The notes below the pieces were generated by a model. It had not been told where the DNA came from. It searched no databases and worked only from the letters and a program-made list of their open reading frames with translations. This document shows positions 1 through 8,807 of a stretch of 64,000 bases of DNA, in pieces. Numbering within the stretch: the first letter of the stretch is position 1; each line of letters begins with the position of its first letter. The translations under genes and the position numbers were made by a program. The DNA comes from Planococcus sp. MSAK28401. GTDB taxonomy: Bacteria > Bacillota > Bacilli > Bacillales_A > Planococcaceae. The stretch covers positions 3,267,501 through 3,331,500 of the forward strand of contig NZ_JAAMTH010000001.1 of assembly GCF_018283455.1 (NCBI RefSeq), written 5' to 3'.

Positions 1-1
1 A

Positions 2-934
2 GCGACCGGCAAAGGTGTATTGGGAGATACGAAAACATTCAATACTTTGGTCAACAGCAATGGTTCTTACCTGGTCGACCGCACGCGCGGCAACGGAATT
101 TTCACGTACGATGCCAAAAACCGCACACGTACGCCGGGCACGCTTTGGCTCGACAGCGATAATGTCTACAACGCCGCTTATGACGGCGCTGCAGTAGATG
201 CCCATACTTACGCTGGCCAGACCTACGATTACTTCCAGGATATCCATAGCCGCAATAGTTACGACGGCAACGGAGCTGAGTTGGTTTCCACTGTCCATTA
301 TGGCCGCAGCTATAACAACGCGTTTTGGAGCGGTTCGCAAATGGTCTACGGTGACGGTGACGGCACTACCTTCGTGCCATTATCCGGTGCACTGGATGTC
401 ATCGCGCATGAATTGACGCACGCCGTGACGGATACTTCCGCTGACTTGATCTACCAGAACGAATCCGGCGCAATCAACGAATCGATGTCCGATATTTTCG
501 GCACGCTTGTTGAATACCATTTCAATAACAAGCCCGACTGGCAAGTGGGCGAAGACATCTATACGCCAAACGTCTCGGGCGATGCACTACGCTCGATGGA
601 AGACCCGACTTTGAGCGGAGACCCGGATCATTACTCAAAACGCTATACGGGCACGGGTGATTACGGCGGCGTCCATATCAACTCCGGCATCAGCAACAAA
701 GCGGCGTTCCTGCTCGCCAATGGCGGCACGCATTACGGCGTGACAGTCGCTGGCATCGGCAACGATAAAGCGGGCGATATCTACTACCGCACACTCACGC
801 AATACTTGACGCCGAACTCCAACTACAGCCACTTCCGCGTTTCCACCATCCAAGCGGCAACGGATCTGTACGGTGCATCGAGTGCTGAAGTCGCAAGTGT
901 TAAAGCAGCGTTCTCGGCTGTCGGCGTCAACTGA
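2..934 (+). CDS. npr: Thermolysin-like M4 neutral metalloprotease (3' part)
   Basis: This is the C-terminal part of a secreted zinc endopeptidase of family M4 (thermolysin/bacillolysin). The frame is open from base 2, so signal peptide, propeptide and the start of the mature enzyme lie outside the window. The visible product begins near mature residue 10 of thermolysin (GKGVLGD). It carries HELTH at bases 407-421 (two zinc ligands and the catalytic Glu), the downstream Glu ligand in [12 protein letters not shown], and the active-site His in GGVHINSGI. The C-terminal helical domain is complete, ending in AFSAVGVN. A terminator follows at once. The family hydrolyses extracellular proteins before bulky hydrophobic residues. 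Identity is firm; only the 5' end is missing. Confidence 0.96.
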   Translation, partial: ATGKGVLGDTKTFNTLVNSNGSYLVDRTRGNGIFTYDAKNRTRTPGTLWLDSDNVYNAAYDGAAVDAHTYAGQTYDYFQDIHSRNSYDGNGAELVSTVHYGRSYNNAFWSGSQMVYGDGDGTTFVPLSGALDVIAHELTHAVTDTSADLIYQNESGAINESMSDIFGTLVEYHFNNKPDWQVGEDIYTPNVSGDALRSMEDPTLSGDPDHYSKRYTGTGDYGGVHINSGISNKAAFLLANGGTHYGVTVAGIGNDKAGDIYYRTLTQYLTPNSNYSHFRVSTIQAATDLYGASSAEVASVKAAFSAVGVN

Positions 935-1005
935 TCGATCGGCCAAAGCAACATAACGCAGCTATAAGCGCAGCTTTCATTTGCGTATCACTGCCTTATC
1001 AATAA

Positions 1006-1045
1006 ATAAAGCACAGCTGATTCCATTCAGCTGTGCTTTATTGCG
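1006..1045 (+). terminator. Rho-independent terminator of the protease gene
   Basis: A 12-base stem (AAGCACAGCTGA paired with TCAGCTGTGCTT) with a short loop lies about 75 bases after the protease stop and is followed by a T-rich end. Confidence 0.85.
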
Positions 1046-1062
1046 TTCATATTATTATCGGA

Positions 1063-1581
1063 TTATGGAATAATCACCAACGAAACAGCGCGTTCGCTCC
1101 CTTGTTCCGGCTCTTGAGCATGATAGTATTTTTCCATTAATGAACTGAGCTCCGACTGAAAATTGGCAAAAGAATCGTCTGTTAAATTCAGCTTCACTAA
1201 AGAAAATGTCGATTGATCCTGGGACTGCTCTTCCACGCTGCGCTCATGGTAATTTTTATAGTTTTGCAGAATGTACATAAAATAGTACGTGATGAACCGG
1301 ATTCTCTCGCTATAAGTAGCTGACTGCCAGTCTTCCTGGCTCACTTTATAAGCTTGCGTGTTCAGTGCATAGAGTTTTTCTTCCACTTTCCCGCTGCGGT
1401 TTATGCCCACCACTTTCAGCAAGTCATCCTCCACCATGGAATTCACGTGTCTGTACAAAGTCGCTTGCGACACTTCTTTCAATAGTTTATTCAGCTGCAG
1501 GATCGATAAGCCCTCATCAACATCGATCAATTCCAAAGCTATTTTAAACCTGACTTGGTTTTTAAATAAATCAAATTCCAT
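1063..1581 (-). CDS. Winged-helix (ArsR/PadR-like) transcriptional regulator
   Basis: A protein of 172 residues with an N-terminal winged helix-turn-helix (about residues 10-75, including SILQLNKLLKEVSQATLYRH) followed by a helical, acidic C-terminal half that probably dimerises or senses. The ATG at 1581 is chosen because AAAAAGGGG lies nine bases upstream; a TTG at 1587 is too close to that site. It is divergent from the yxlEFG-like unit, so it may control that unit or itself; this is inferred from position only. No ligand-binding motif is recognised. Family assignment rests on the HTH pattern. Confidence 0.7.
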   Translation of the reverse strand: MEFDLFKNQVRFKIALELIDVDEGLSILQLNKLLKEVSQATLYRHVNSMVEDDLLKVVGINRSGKVEEKLYALNTQAYKVSQEDWQSATYSERIRFITYYFMYILQNYKNYHERSVEEQSQDQSTFSLVKLNLTDDSFANFQSELSSLMEKYYHAQEPEQGSERAVSLVIIP

Positions 1582-1710
1582 GTGCAATGTCCCCTTTTTG
1601 AGTGCGCTTAATTAGCTATTATATATTCTTTCTGTTGATTTACCAACTCCACCTAAATGGCCGGCTGGCAGCGCGTAACCTGCTGAAAATAACGGGCATG
1701 CATAAAGTAG

Positions 1711-1745
1711 TTGACGTTTCTATTATCATTATTGATAATGATAAT
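1711..1745 (+). promoter_or_regulatory. Promoter with Fur-like inverted-repeat operator
   Basis: TTGACG (1711-1716), 17 bases, then GATAAT (1734-1739) forms a good sigma-A promoter. A perfect 11-base inverted repeat, ATTATCATTAT / ATAATGATAAT with a two-base centre (1722-1745), covers the -10 element. It reads as four GATAAT-type hexamers, two in each orientation, which matches the known hexamer model for Fur sites. Control of the yxlEFG-like unit by a Fur-family repressor is inferred. Confidence 0.65.
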
Positions 1746-1761
1746 GGAAAGGGTGATAATT

Positions 1762-2013
1762 ATGAATACTGATATTACTGCTTTACTGGAAATCGATTGG
1801 GCACAAATCCTGCCGTTCGCCTTGCCCATTATCTTCTTCAACTTATTGCTCATTGGCGTCGCACTGTACGACTGGTTTAAGCGGAAAGATCGGATTGCGG
1901 CACCGTATGCTTGGCTCGCCGCCATCTTATTATTCCAATCATTAGGGCCGATCTTGTATCTGGTCATCGGAAGGAAGGTCATTCGCCATGATTACAGTCG
2001 AGAAGCTTCATAA
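1762..2013 (+). CDS. yxlE: PLDc_N-type small membrane protein (YxlE-like)
   Basis: An 83-residue protein with two membrane segments (about 12-34 and 46-68), ending in an ILYLVIGRK motif typical of the phospholipase D nuclease N-terminal (PLDc_N) domain. The ATG at 1762 is set by GGAAAGGG eight bases before it. It overlaps the next gene by 26 bases and begins a three-gene unit with an ABC ATPase and permease, the same order as yxlE-yxlF-yxlG in the B. subtilis sigY operon. There YxlE is a negative regulator of SigY. No sigY or yxlCD is present here, so its role may differ. Confidence 0.75.
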   Translation: MNTDITALLEIDWAQILPFALPIIFFNLLLIGVALYDWFKRKDRIAAPYAWLAAILLFQSLGPILYLVIGRKVIRHDYSREAS

Positions 2014-2878
2014 GACGATCAAAAAACGAAAAATCTTGAGCGATGTCTCTTTTACGGTTGCACAGGGTGAATGCATTGGTTTATTGGGGCCAAACGGTGC
2101 CGGCAAAACGACGCTTATTAAATGCATGACTGGCGTTTTGCACTACGAACAAGGGAACATCGCCTTCCATTCCAAGCCTATTGCCCAGCACAAGCAAGAT
2201 ATCGGCTATTTGTCCCAGCATACAGACTTCAAGCCGTGGATGAGCTGCGGGGAATCGCTTCGTTTCTTCGGAAAACTATCAGGCCTGGATGCGGCAGTTT
2301 TACAGAAGGCTATCCCCGCGGTGCTGGCGGAAGTTGGGCTGAAGGATAAAGAAAGCTATAAAGTGGAGCAATTATCCGGCGGCATGAAGCAGCGGCTCGG
2401 AATCGCACAAGCCATTTTGCACGAGCCGCAATTGTTGATTTTGGATGAACCGGTCTCAGCTCTCGATCCGATCGGCCGGAACGAAGTGAAAAAATTGATC
2501 GCACGCTTGAAGAAACGGACGACCATCATCATTTCCACACATATCCTGGATGATGCCAGTGAGTTTTGCGACCGCTACATCGTGATCAAAGATGGCGCGA
2601 TTGCCGGAACCATCGACAGCCAACTTCAGCATGCAGACCGCACACAAGTTTTGGTGAAGACAGCGAAGATTCCCCCAGTAAGCGGCATTTGGGCCGGTGA
2701 TGGCGTGGCGCATATTGAAAGCCTGTCACCTACCGCTTTCCTTTTGACAGGGACTGAACAACTTGATTTGAAAAAAGTCGTTCATGACTTGGATGTACAA
2801 GAGCTGGATGTCACGTCCATCGAGTTTTATGAAAAAGGAATCGAGGAAATTTTCCTGGAGATGGTGTCGGACACATGA
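1988..2878 (+). CDS. yxlF: ABC transporter ATP-binding protein (YxlF-like)
   Basis: A 296-residue ABC ATPase with Walker A GPNGAGKT (34-41), signature LSGGMKQR (from about 129) and Walker B LLILDEP (from about 149), followed by a His-switch region. The roughly 80-residue C-terminal extension is usual for drug or lantibiotic-type exporters of the CcmA class. GGAAGGAAGG precedes the ATG by about nine bases. The stop overlaps the permease start by four bases, implying translational coupling. It should energise the following ABC-2 permease; the substrate is unknown. Confidence 0.88.
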   Translation: MITVEKLHKTIKKRKILSDVSFTVAQGECIGLLGPNGAGKTTLIKCMTGVLHYEQGNIAFHSKPIAQHKQDIGYLSQHTDFKPWMSCGESLRFFGKLSGLDAAVLQKAIPAVLAEVGLKDKESYKVEQLSGGMKQRLGIAQAILHEPQLLILDEPVSALDPIGRNEVKKLIARLKKRTTIIISTHILDDASEFCDRYIVIKDGAIAGTIDSQLQHADRTQVLVKTAKIPPVSGIWAGDGVAHIESLSPTAFLLTGTEQLDLKKVVHDLDVQELDVTSIEFYEKGIEEIFLEMVSDT

Positions 2879-3642
2879 CCAACTTTTATACGCTAACCCA
2901 AACCGAGCTGGCGGAAGCCGCAAAAGAATACAAATTTATTTGGCTGACATTGTTTTTCGTCATTTTGGGCGTCACCCAGCCTTTGGTCAATAACTATATG
3001 GACGTGATCCTCGAAAACGTGGGTGGCGCAGACGGCATCACCATTGACCCGAACCGGCCGATGCCGAGTTCCGGAGAAGTTCTTCTATCGACTATTTCCG
3101 GCCAGTTCAACCAAATTGGACTTATCATTTTGATCATCAGCTTCATGGGGCTCATTGCGTCCGACCGCAATAGCGGCATGCAGGACTTTATCTTGACCCG
3201 TCCGGTTGCCATTCCGTCTTATTTATTGTCAAAGCTTGCAGGCCACTGGCTCATCAGCATGTTCGCCATTGCCATCGGAGCCGCCGTTTCCTACGGCTAC
3301 ACGGTTTTTTTATTCGGTTCGTTCTCTTTTTCCGATTTCTTGTTATTTCTTTTGATGTATAGTTTGTGGATTCTCTACGTCATCAGCCTAGCGATTCTAA
3401 TCAGCACATTCATCAAGGGGCTCATTCTCATCGCAGTCACGACGATCGCCGTCTCCATTTTCTTGATCCTGATCAAAAGCTTCAACCATCTTGTGTTTCA
3501 GCTGTCCCCAGGCGGCGTCTTGAACGTCGCAGAAAACCAATTGCTGCCGGGTGGTGAGGTCAATCATTTCAGCATCCTGTCGTGTGGAGTGTTCATTGTG
3601 TTTAACATTTGGCTGGCCAAAATCAATCTGAACAAACAGTAA
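2875..3642 (+). CDS. yxlG: ABC-2 type permease (YxlG-like)
   Basis: A 255-residue membrane protein with about six hydrophobic segments and a large extracytoplasmic loop after the first (residues about 35-75), the usual layout of NosY/ABC-2 permeases. It overlaps the ATPase gene by four bases and closes the yxlEFG-like unit; a terminator follows 30 bases later. It probably forms the exporter with the ATPase. The Fur-like operator at the head of the unit suggests metal-responsive expression, which is unusual for this gene set. Confidence 0.8.
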   Translation: MTNFYTLTQTELAEAAKEYKFIWLTLFFVILGVTQPLVNNYMDVILENVGGADGITIDPNRPMPSSGEVLLSTISGQFNQIGLIILIISFMGLIASDRNSGMQDFILTRPVAIPSYLLSKLAGHWLISMFAIAIGAAVSYGYTVFLFGSFSFSDFLLFLLMYSLWILYVISLAILISTFIKGLILIAVTTIAVSIFLILIKSFNHLVFQLSPGGVLNVAENQLLPGGEVNHFSILSCGVFIVFNIWLAKINLNKQ

Positions 3643-3670
3643 GCGGGTTCCCTTTGCGCACTACAGAAAC

Positions 3671-3705
3671 TCAGTCCATCCATAACGGACTGGGCTTCTT
3701 TTTCG
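3671..3705 (+). terminator. Terminator of the yxlEFG-like unit
   Basis: CAGTCC and GGACTG pair around a nine-base loop, followed by GCTTCTTTTT. Confidence 0.75.
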
Positions 3706-3761
3706 ATCACCTAAAATCACCATCCTCCGGGATACTCATCAAAAAAACCACTTTCAAAATA

Positions 3762-3780
3762 GCGCAAAAATATTTTGCGC
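3762..3780. promoter_or_regulatory. Perfect palindrome upstream of nhaC
   Basis: GCGCAAAA-ATA-TTTTGCGC is a perfect inverted repeat in an AT-rich stretch about 110 bases before nhaC. It is not followed by a T tract, so an operator is likelier than a terminator. No regulator is assigned. Confidence 0.4.
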
Positions 3781-3887
3781 AAAAATTTTAGATATTTAAA
3801 TTTTTGAAAAAATCATTTGCACCTCTTCCAAGCTCATGGCAAAATAGTTGAAAAGGCTCTCATTATCTTGCATTGAGGAGATGGATC

Positions 3888-5357
3888 ATGAAAAATCAAC
3901 AGAAAATAGAAATTCCTTTTGTTATGGCGTTAATTCCATTCATCGTCATGATCAGCATCATGGCAATTACCATCATCAAATTTGGCGGTAGCCCGCACAT
4001 CCCGTTATTGATCGGTGCGGCTATTGCTGCCCTGATCGGCTGGCGCTACGGGTATAAATGGGAAATCATCGAAGAAGGCGCTTATAAAGGCATCCGCATG
4101 GCGCTTCCGGCGATTGTCATCATCCTTCTCGTCGGTTTGATCATCGGAGCTTGGATTGGCGGAGGGATTGTGGCAACAATGATCTATTACGGATTGAAAA
4201 TCATCACCCCTTCCCTATTCCTCGTGACCATCTGCATCATTTGCGCGATTGTCACTTTGGCCATCGGCAGTTCGTGGTCGACGATGGGAACGATCGGCGT
4301 CGCAGGAATGGGCATCGGCGTGAGCATGGGGATCCCTGCTGCCATGGTAGCAGGCGCGGTCATTTCCGGCGCTTATTTCGGCGACAAAATGTCCCCGCTG
4401 TCTGACACGACCAATTTGGCAGCTGGAATTACCGAAACCCCTTTGTTCACGCATATCAAGCATATGGTGTATACGACGATTCCTGGCCTCATCATTGCAT
4501 TAGTCGTTTACTTTATCCTTGGCAGGCAGTTTGCCGGCACTGCGGTGGATATCGGCAATATCAACAGCATCCTTTCCGCATTGGAAAGCAATTTCGTCAT
4601 CTCTCCTTGGCTTCTGCTCGTACCGCTCGCGGTCATCGTCTTGGTAGCGAAAAAAGTTCCTGCACTCCCGGCTTTGACGATCGGCGTGTTATTGGGCTGG
4701 CTGTGCTATGTATTTATCCAAGGCGGCAGCGTGGCCGATGCCGTCAATACGCTTCACGACGGCTTCGTGATTTCGAGCGGCAATGAAATGGTCGATAATT
4801 TGTTCAACCGCGGCGGCATCGAGTCGATGATGTACACGGTGTCCTTGACGATTGTCGCGATGATCTTCGGCGGCATTATGGAACAAGTGGGGATGCTCCA
4901 AGCCATCGTCAACCAAATTCTCAAGGTCGCGAAATCAGCGGGCAGCCTCATTGCCGCGACAATCGTTTCGGCCTTTTTCACGAATGCGACCGCTTCTGAA
5001 CAATACATATCGATTCTTCTCCCAGGTAGAATGTACGCCAAAGCGTATCGGGACAAAAAACTGCATTCGAAAAACTTATCACGGGCCTTGGAAGACGGCG
5101 GCACCGTCACTTCGCCTTTGATTCCTTGGAATACATGCGGCGTGTTTATCGTGGCGACTCTCGGCGTCAGCACTTTCGCCTATGCGCCTTACGCGATTCT
5201 GAACTATACCGTGCCGATTATCTCCATCTTCATGGCATTCTTTGGGCTAAAAGTTGAATTCTTGACCGAGCAGGAATTAAAAGCACTGGAGGAAAAAGAA
5301 GCACGGCAATCGTCAAAACCCGGCGACAGCGATGCTTCAGATTCTGTCCTGACCTAA
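3888..5357 (+). CDS. nhaC: Na+/H+ antiporter NhaC
   Basis: A 489-residue polytopic membrane protein of the NhaC family, which exchanges cytoplasmic Na+ for external H+ and supports salt and alkali tolerance. The family motif GDKMSPLSDTTNLAAG lies near residues 165-180, with a second conserved block around NATASEQY near residue 365. The start is the ATG at 3888 with TGAGGAG seven bases upstream; an in-frame TTG at 3873 lies before that site. The length is normal for NhaC. It is a single-gene unit, preceded by a GCGC palindrome and closed by a terminator. Confidence 0.95.
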   Translation: MKNQQKIEIPFVMALIPFIVMISIMAITIIKFGGSPHIPLLIGAAIAALIGWRYGYKWEIIEEGAYKGIRMALPAIVIILLVGLIIGAWIGGGIVATMIYYGLKIITPSLFLVTICIICAIVTLAIGSSWSTMGTIGVAGMGIGVSMGIPAAMVAGAVISGAYFGDKMSPLSDTTNLAAGITETPLFTHIKHMVYTTIPGLIIALVVYFILGRQFAGTAVDIGNINSILSALESNFVISPWLLLVPLAVIVLVAKKVPALPALTIGVLLGWLCYVFIQGGSVADAVNTLHDGFVISSGNEMVDNLFNRGGIESMMYTVSLTIVAMIFGGIMEQVGMLQAIVNQILKVAKSAGSLIAATIVSAFFTNATASEQYISILLPGRMYAKAYRDKKLHSKNLSRALEDGGTVTSPLIPWNTCGVFIVATLGVSTFAYAPYAILNYTVPIISIFMAFFGLKVEFLTEQELKALEEKEARQSSKPGDSDASDSVLT

Positions 5358-5364
5358 CTCAGGA

Positions 5365-5396
5365 AACATCAAGCTAATCAAAGCTTGATGTTTTTT
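5365..5396 (+). terminator. Terminator of nhaC
   Basis: ACATCAAGCT and AGCTTGATGT flank an AATCA loop and end in TTTTTT. Two close variants of this hairpin occur at 5632 and 7963. Confidence 0.85.
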
Positions 5397-5477
5397 GATT
5401 GTTGAAGAAGTCTATAATCCGCTATTAATTAAAACTGAGCTTCCCTTTTCTATATTCAAAATCAATGCTCTAGCTAA

Positions 5478-5605
5478 GTATTTGGAGAAGCGTTCGCTCG
5501 ACTCCAGTGGTAAAGCGAGACGACCGAGACCCCGCAAGGCGCAAAGCGACTGAGGAGGCTTGGGCGCGAGCCCACGGAAAGCGAGCGATAAGCTTCGGAA
5601 AATAC
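5478..5605. repeat. Structured GC-rich intergenic repeat, copy A
   Basis: About 128 bases of GC-rich sequence in an otherwise AT-rich gap. Outer arms pair (GTATTTGGAGAAGCG with GCTTCGGAAAATAC). The interior shares a core with copy B at 40484-40610: GACTCCAG, then AGCG-GA, GACC, GAGG and CCCACGGAAAGCG-type blocks in the same order. No protein reading frame is convincing. It may be a non-autonomous element or a structured RNA; function unknown. The rest of 5400-5857 holds only this repeat, the terminator at 5632 and the kinase leader. Confidence 0.6.
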
Positions 5606-5631
5606 GACTTCTTCACTTTCTCGACAACCTG

Positions 5632-5667
5632 AAAAACCTCAAGCTAATCAAAGCTTGAGGTTTTTTT
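5632..5667 (+). terminator. Terminator-type hairpin (second of three alike)
   Basis: AAAAACCTCAAGCT pairs with AGCTTGAGGTTTTT around AATCA. It follows repeat A directly, so it may end a transcript running through that repeat. Confidence 0.7.
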
Positions 5668-5857
5668 AGATCGCCGGGAATCCAGTCGCGATTCAAAAGA
5701 AAATTTTTTCAGATAAACATTTATTAACAAATAAAAGGATTGTAACTGTATGGATATAGTAATATTGTAGACAGATAAACAAAGTGATTCGAAAAGAAAT
5801 TTTAAAGGTATTTGCAGATGGACACCAACGATCAGTTGACGAGAATGGAGATATGAT

Positions 5858-7930
5858 ATGGTGAATGATCAATCGCGGTATTCGAGGCTTGCGAACATCA
5901 CACGCATTGTCAATACGAAGCTGGATTTGCATGAAGTGCTGCAGCAGGTCACGACGGCAATTTCCGAGGAAATTGTCCGATGCGACTCTGTCGGAATCTT
6001 TTTGCCAGAAGGCGATGGCACATACCGCGGGTTTGCGGGAAAGCCGGAAATGATGAGCGGCGTGACATTGCAATCGCAAATTATCGATCCGAAAACAGAC
6101 AACCTGGCAGCGGAATTAATAGCGACACGGAAAACCATTTACATAGCGGATACCTCCACAGATAACCGGCCGGACTTGAAGCCAGTGGGAGCTTTTCAAA
6201 TCAGCTCCCTATTGGCGCTGCCGATTTCCTACGAAACGGATTTTATGGGGATGGTGTTCCTGTTCGATTACGGCACGCCGATGAATTTGACGCAATCAGA
6301 AATTGAAAGCGTCGAAGCGTACGTAAATATGGCGGCAGTGGCGATACAAAACGCGAAGACCCTCAACCAAAAAGAGAAGTTGTTGACGGAAAAGCAATTG
6401 CTGCTCGACCTTAGCCGTGAACTGTCTTTCTGTTCGACGATCCAAGAAAGCCTGAATGTTTGCTTTGCCTATTTGAAACGGGCGTTTGGTGATGGGAATT
6501 TTGCGGCACACATCATAAAGCCGCCGAGTGGTAAAGGCGGCGCGCCGGTCCAATTTCACGCAGCTGATGGAAGGGCCGAACAGGACTGGCAAGAATCTCT
6601 CGCCACCATGGGGTTACCCACAAATTACCCGGAATTTGTGACACATGCTGTCTCACAAAAAGAGCCTATCCGGACGGACATGGGCGCTCATCACGAATTG
6701 CTGCTGCTTCCAATGATTGCTATGGGAAAAGTTGACGGCGTTGTCTCAGCCGTATGCAGCTGCGAAGCGTCAGAAAATGCCATTGATCTTCAGATTCCTT
6801 TCGCCCAAGCGATTATTGAGGCCACCGCGCCGGTTTTTTCGAATTTATTGTACATGGATCAATTGGAAGGAATGGTCGAAGAGCGGACAAGTGAACTGTA
6901 TGCTGCGAACAAGCGGGTCACGAGTGTCATTGAAAGTATCACGGACGGATTTTTCGTGCTAAATAAAAACTGGGAATACACCTATATCAACCAGCATCAT
7001 TTTTTGCCGAAAGGGAAAAAAGTGGATGAAGTGCTCGGCAAGAAGGTTTGGGATGTGTTTCCTGAAACTGTCAACACCCTCACTTACACCGAGTTCCATC
7101 GAGCCATGAACGACCGGGTGACGGTTCGCTTTGAGACACAATCGGATGTGGAAGATTTTTGGTTTGAAGTTACCGCCTATCCATTCGATGACGGCATCTG
7201 CTGCATGTTGAAAAACATCAAAGAAAAGAAAAAATACGAGAAAGAGCTGAAAAGGCTCGCCAATTTGGATTTGATCGGCCAGATGGCGGCAGGGATCAGC
7301 CACGAGATCCGCAATCCAATGACGACAGTGCGCGGTTTCCTGCAATTGATGTTGATGAACGAGCAATTGGAGCCGCATGCTGCGCATTTCAACCTGATGA
7401 TCGCTGAATTGGACCGCGCAAATGCCATCATCACTGAATTTCTGTCCGTTGGCAATACGCGGACTTCGGATATGAAAATGATGAGCTTAAACGCCATCAT
7501 CGAGGATATCTCACCGTTGATCAAAATCGATACAGCCAACCAGAACAAACAAATCCATATTTATACCCAGGAAGTGCCGGAACTACTACTGAACCATAAT
7601 GAAATCCGGCAATTGATCATCAATCTATACCGCAATGGGCTGGAAGCAATGGAAGAAGGGCAGACACTGACCATCGGGACCTATCCGGAAAACGAAAATT
7701 GCGTGGTGCTGGCCGTACAGGATCAGGGCAGCGGCATCGATCCCGCCATCATCGATAAAATCGGCACGCCTTTCTATACGACAAAAGATGAAGGCACGGG
7801 CCTCGGCCTGGGTATCTGTTACGCCGTGGCGGCTCGCCATAATGCCACAATTACCATCGAAACAGGACCCGAAGGCACCATCTTCTTCACGAAGTTTCCA
7901 GTTGAGCCAAAACCAGACGAAGAGCAATGA
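5858..7930 (+). CDS. GAF-GAF-PAS sensor histidine kinase
   Basis: A 690-residue cytoplasmic kinase without membrane segments. In order: GAF (about 20-165), a second GAF-like region (about 175-335), PAS (about 355-460, beginning SVIESITDGFFVLN), HisKA with the phospho-acceptor His482 in SHEIRNP, and HATPase_c (about 575-685) with DQGSGID and GTGLGLG motifs. The ATG at 5858 has GGAG seven bases upstream. No response regulator is adjacent, which is common for soluble Bacillales kinases feeding a phosphorelay such as Spo0F; that target is inference. It is a single-gene unit with its own terminator. Confidence 0.9.
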   Translation: MVNDQSRYSRLANITRIVNTKLDLHEVLQQVTTAISEEIVRCDSVGIFLPEGDGTYRGFAGKPEMMSGVTLQSQIIDPKTDNLAAELIATRKTIYIADTSTDNRPDLKPVGAFQISSLLALPISYETDFMGMVFLFDYGTPMNLTQSEIESVEAYVNMAAVAIQNAKTLNQKEKLLTEKQLLLDLSRELSFCSTIQESLNVCFAYLKRAFGDGNFAAHIIKPPSGKGGAPVQFHAADGRAEQDWQESLATMGLPTNYPEFVTHAVSQKEPIRTDMGAHHELLLLPMIAMGKVDGVVSAVCSCEASENAIDLQIPFAQAIIEATAPVFSNLLYMDQLEGMVEERTSELYAANKRVTSVIESITDGFFVLNKNWEYTYINQHHFLPKGKKVDEVLGKKVWDVFPETVNTLTYTEFHRAMNDRVTVRFETQSDVEDFWFEVTAYPFDDGICCMLKNIKEKKKYEKELKRLANLDLIGQMAAGISHEIRNPMTTVRGFLQLMLMNEQLEPHAAHFNLMIAELDRANAIITEFLSVGNTRTSDMKMMSLNAIIEDISPLIKIDTANQNKQIHIYTQEVPELLLNHNEIRQLIINLYRNGLEAMEEGQTLTIGTYPENENCVVLAVQDQGSGIDPAIIDKIGTPFYTTKDEGTGLGLGICYAVAARHNATITIETGPEGTIFFTKFPVEPKPDEEQ

Positions 7931-7962
7931 TAAATAAGCGTTCAGTTTCTCGGTAAACTGCA

Positions 7963-7999
7963 AAAAACCATCAAGCTAATCAAAGCTTGGTGGTTTTTG
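7963..7999 (+). terminator. Terminator of the GAF-PAS kinase gene
   Basis: AAAACCATCAAGCT and AGCTTGGTGGTTTT pair around AATCA, the same loop as the hairpins at 5365 and 5632. Confidence 0.85.
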
Positions 8000-8071
8000 T
8001 TCTATTTACAGAGTTTTATCGGGAGAGCAGCTTATTATTAAAAATTCACTCTCTCTTCTTTCGTGCCTGAC

Positions 8072-8722
8072 TTATTGCATGTCTTGAATCTCCACAAGTG
8101 TGCCTTGAATGATGTAACGTTCGGGGGCATAGCCAATATAATCAAATGGATAACAAGTGGTCAATGTTAAGGTCGCTTCATCTTTATCCACAATCACCGT
8201 TCGATCCTCGGCATCCGTTATCCAGATTTTCTCGACTGCGTACTCATAACGCTGCCCTTCGTACTCTAAAAATACAGAATCGCCTTTTTCCATCTCATCG
8301 AGTCCCGTGAAAACGGTATCGCGGTGGCCGCTCAAAACCGTATGCCGCTGTTGATCGGGCGTTGTGGTCCATTCGCTCACATACATGCCAACTCCTTGGT
8401 CGAGCGTTGCTTCATCCGCTCCCCAATAAGTGGAATAGCCCGTTTCAATAGCAGGAATCACTAACCGGCCGACTTCTTCGCCTTGCTCATAGTCATTCAC
8501 GTCGTTGCTCATTATAGGCGGTGGTTCTTGAACTGTAGTAAGAGAACTTTCAGGGGCCGGCTCATTAGACGGCTCCATGCTGCTTGACGCTATATGATTC
8601 CATCCTTCGATTTCTTGCAGCGACACCGTTTCAGCGGCCTGCGAACTCTGCCACCACTGGAAGCCAAAATACCCTGACATCAATAGACCTGCGGCAATCA
8701 TGATTGTATATACTTTGTTCAT
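8072..8722 (-). CDS. srtD: Class D sortase
   Basis: A 216-residue transpeptidase that attaches LPxTA-type proteins to the cell wall. It has an N-terminal membrane anchor (about 5-25), a linker, and a sortase domain with His133 (SGHRDT), Cys190 (LTTCYPF) and Arg202 (APERYI). The ATG at 8722 is chosen; its ribosome-binding site GAGGGAGG is about 13 bases upstream, and an in-frame GTG at 8737 overlaps that site. The gene directly upstream encodes a protein with an LPDTA sorting signal, matching the LPNTA-like specificity known for class D enzymes. A hairpin lies between the two genes. Confidence 0.92.
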   Translation of the reverse strand: MNKVYTIMIAAGLLMSGYFGFQWWQSSQAAETVSLQEIEGWNHIASSSMEPSNEPAPESSLTTVQEPPPIMSNDVNDYEQGEEVGRLVIPAIETGYSTYWGADEATLDQGVGMYVSEWTTTPDQQRHTVLSGHRDTVFTGLDEMEKGDSVFLEYEGQRYEYAVEKIWITDAEDRTVIVDKDEATLTLTTCYPFDYIGYAPERYIIQGTLVEIQDMQ

Positions 8723-8770
8723 GGAGCCGGCTTGCACCTCCCTCTTTATTGAAATGAATTATTACAGGAC

Positions 8771-8807
8771 AAAAAACCGTATACAGAGATACGGTTTTTT
8801 GTTTTTT
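8771..8807 (-). terminator. Terminator between LPDTA gene and sortase gene
   Basis: AAAAAACCGTAT and ATACGGTTTTTT pair around a six-base loop, with T tracts on both strands. It should end or attenuate transcription from the LPDTA gene into the sortase gene. Confidence 0.8.
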
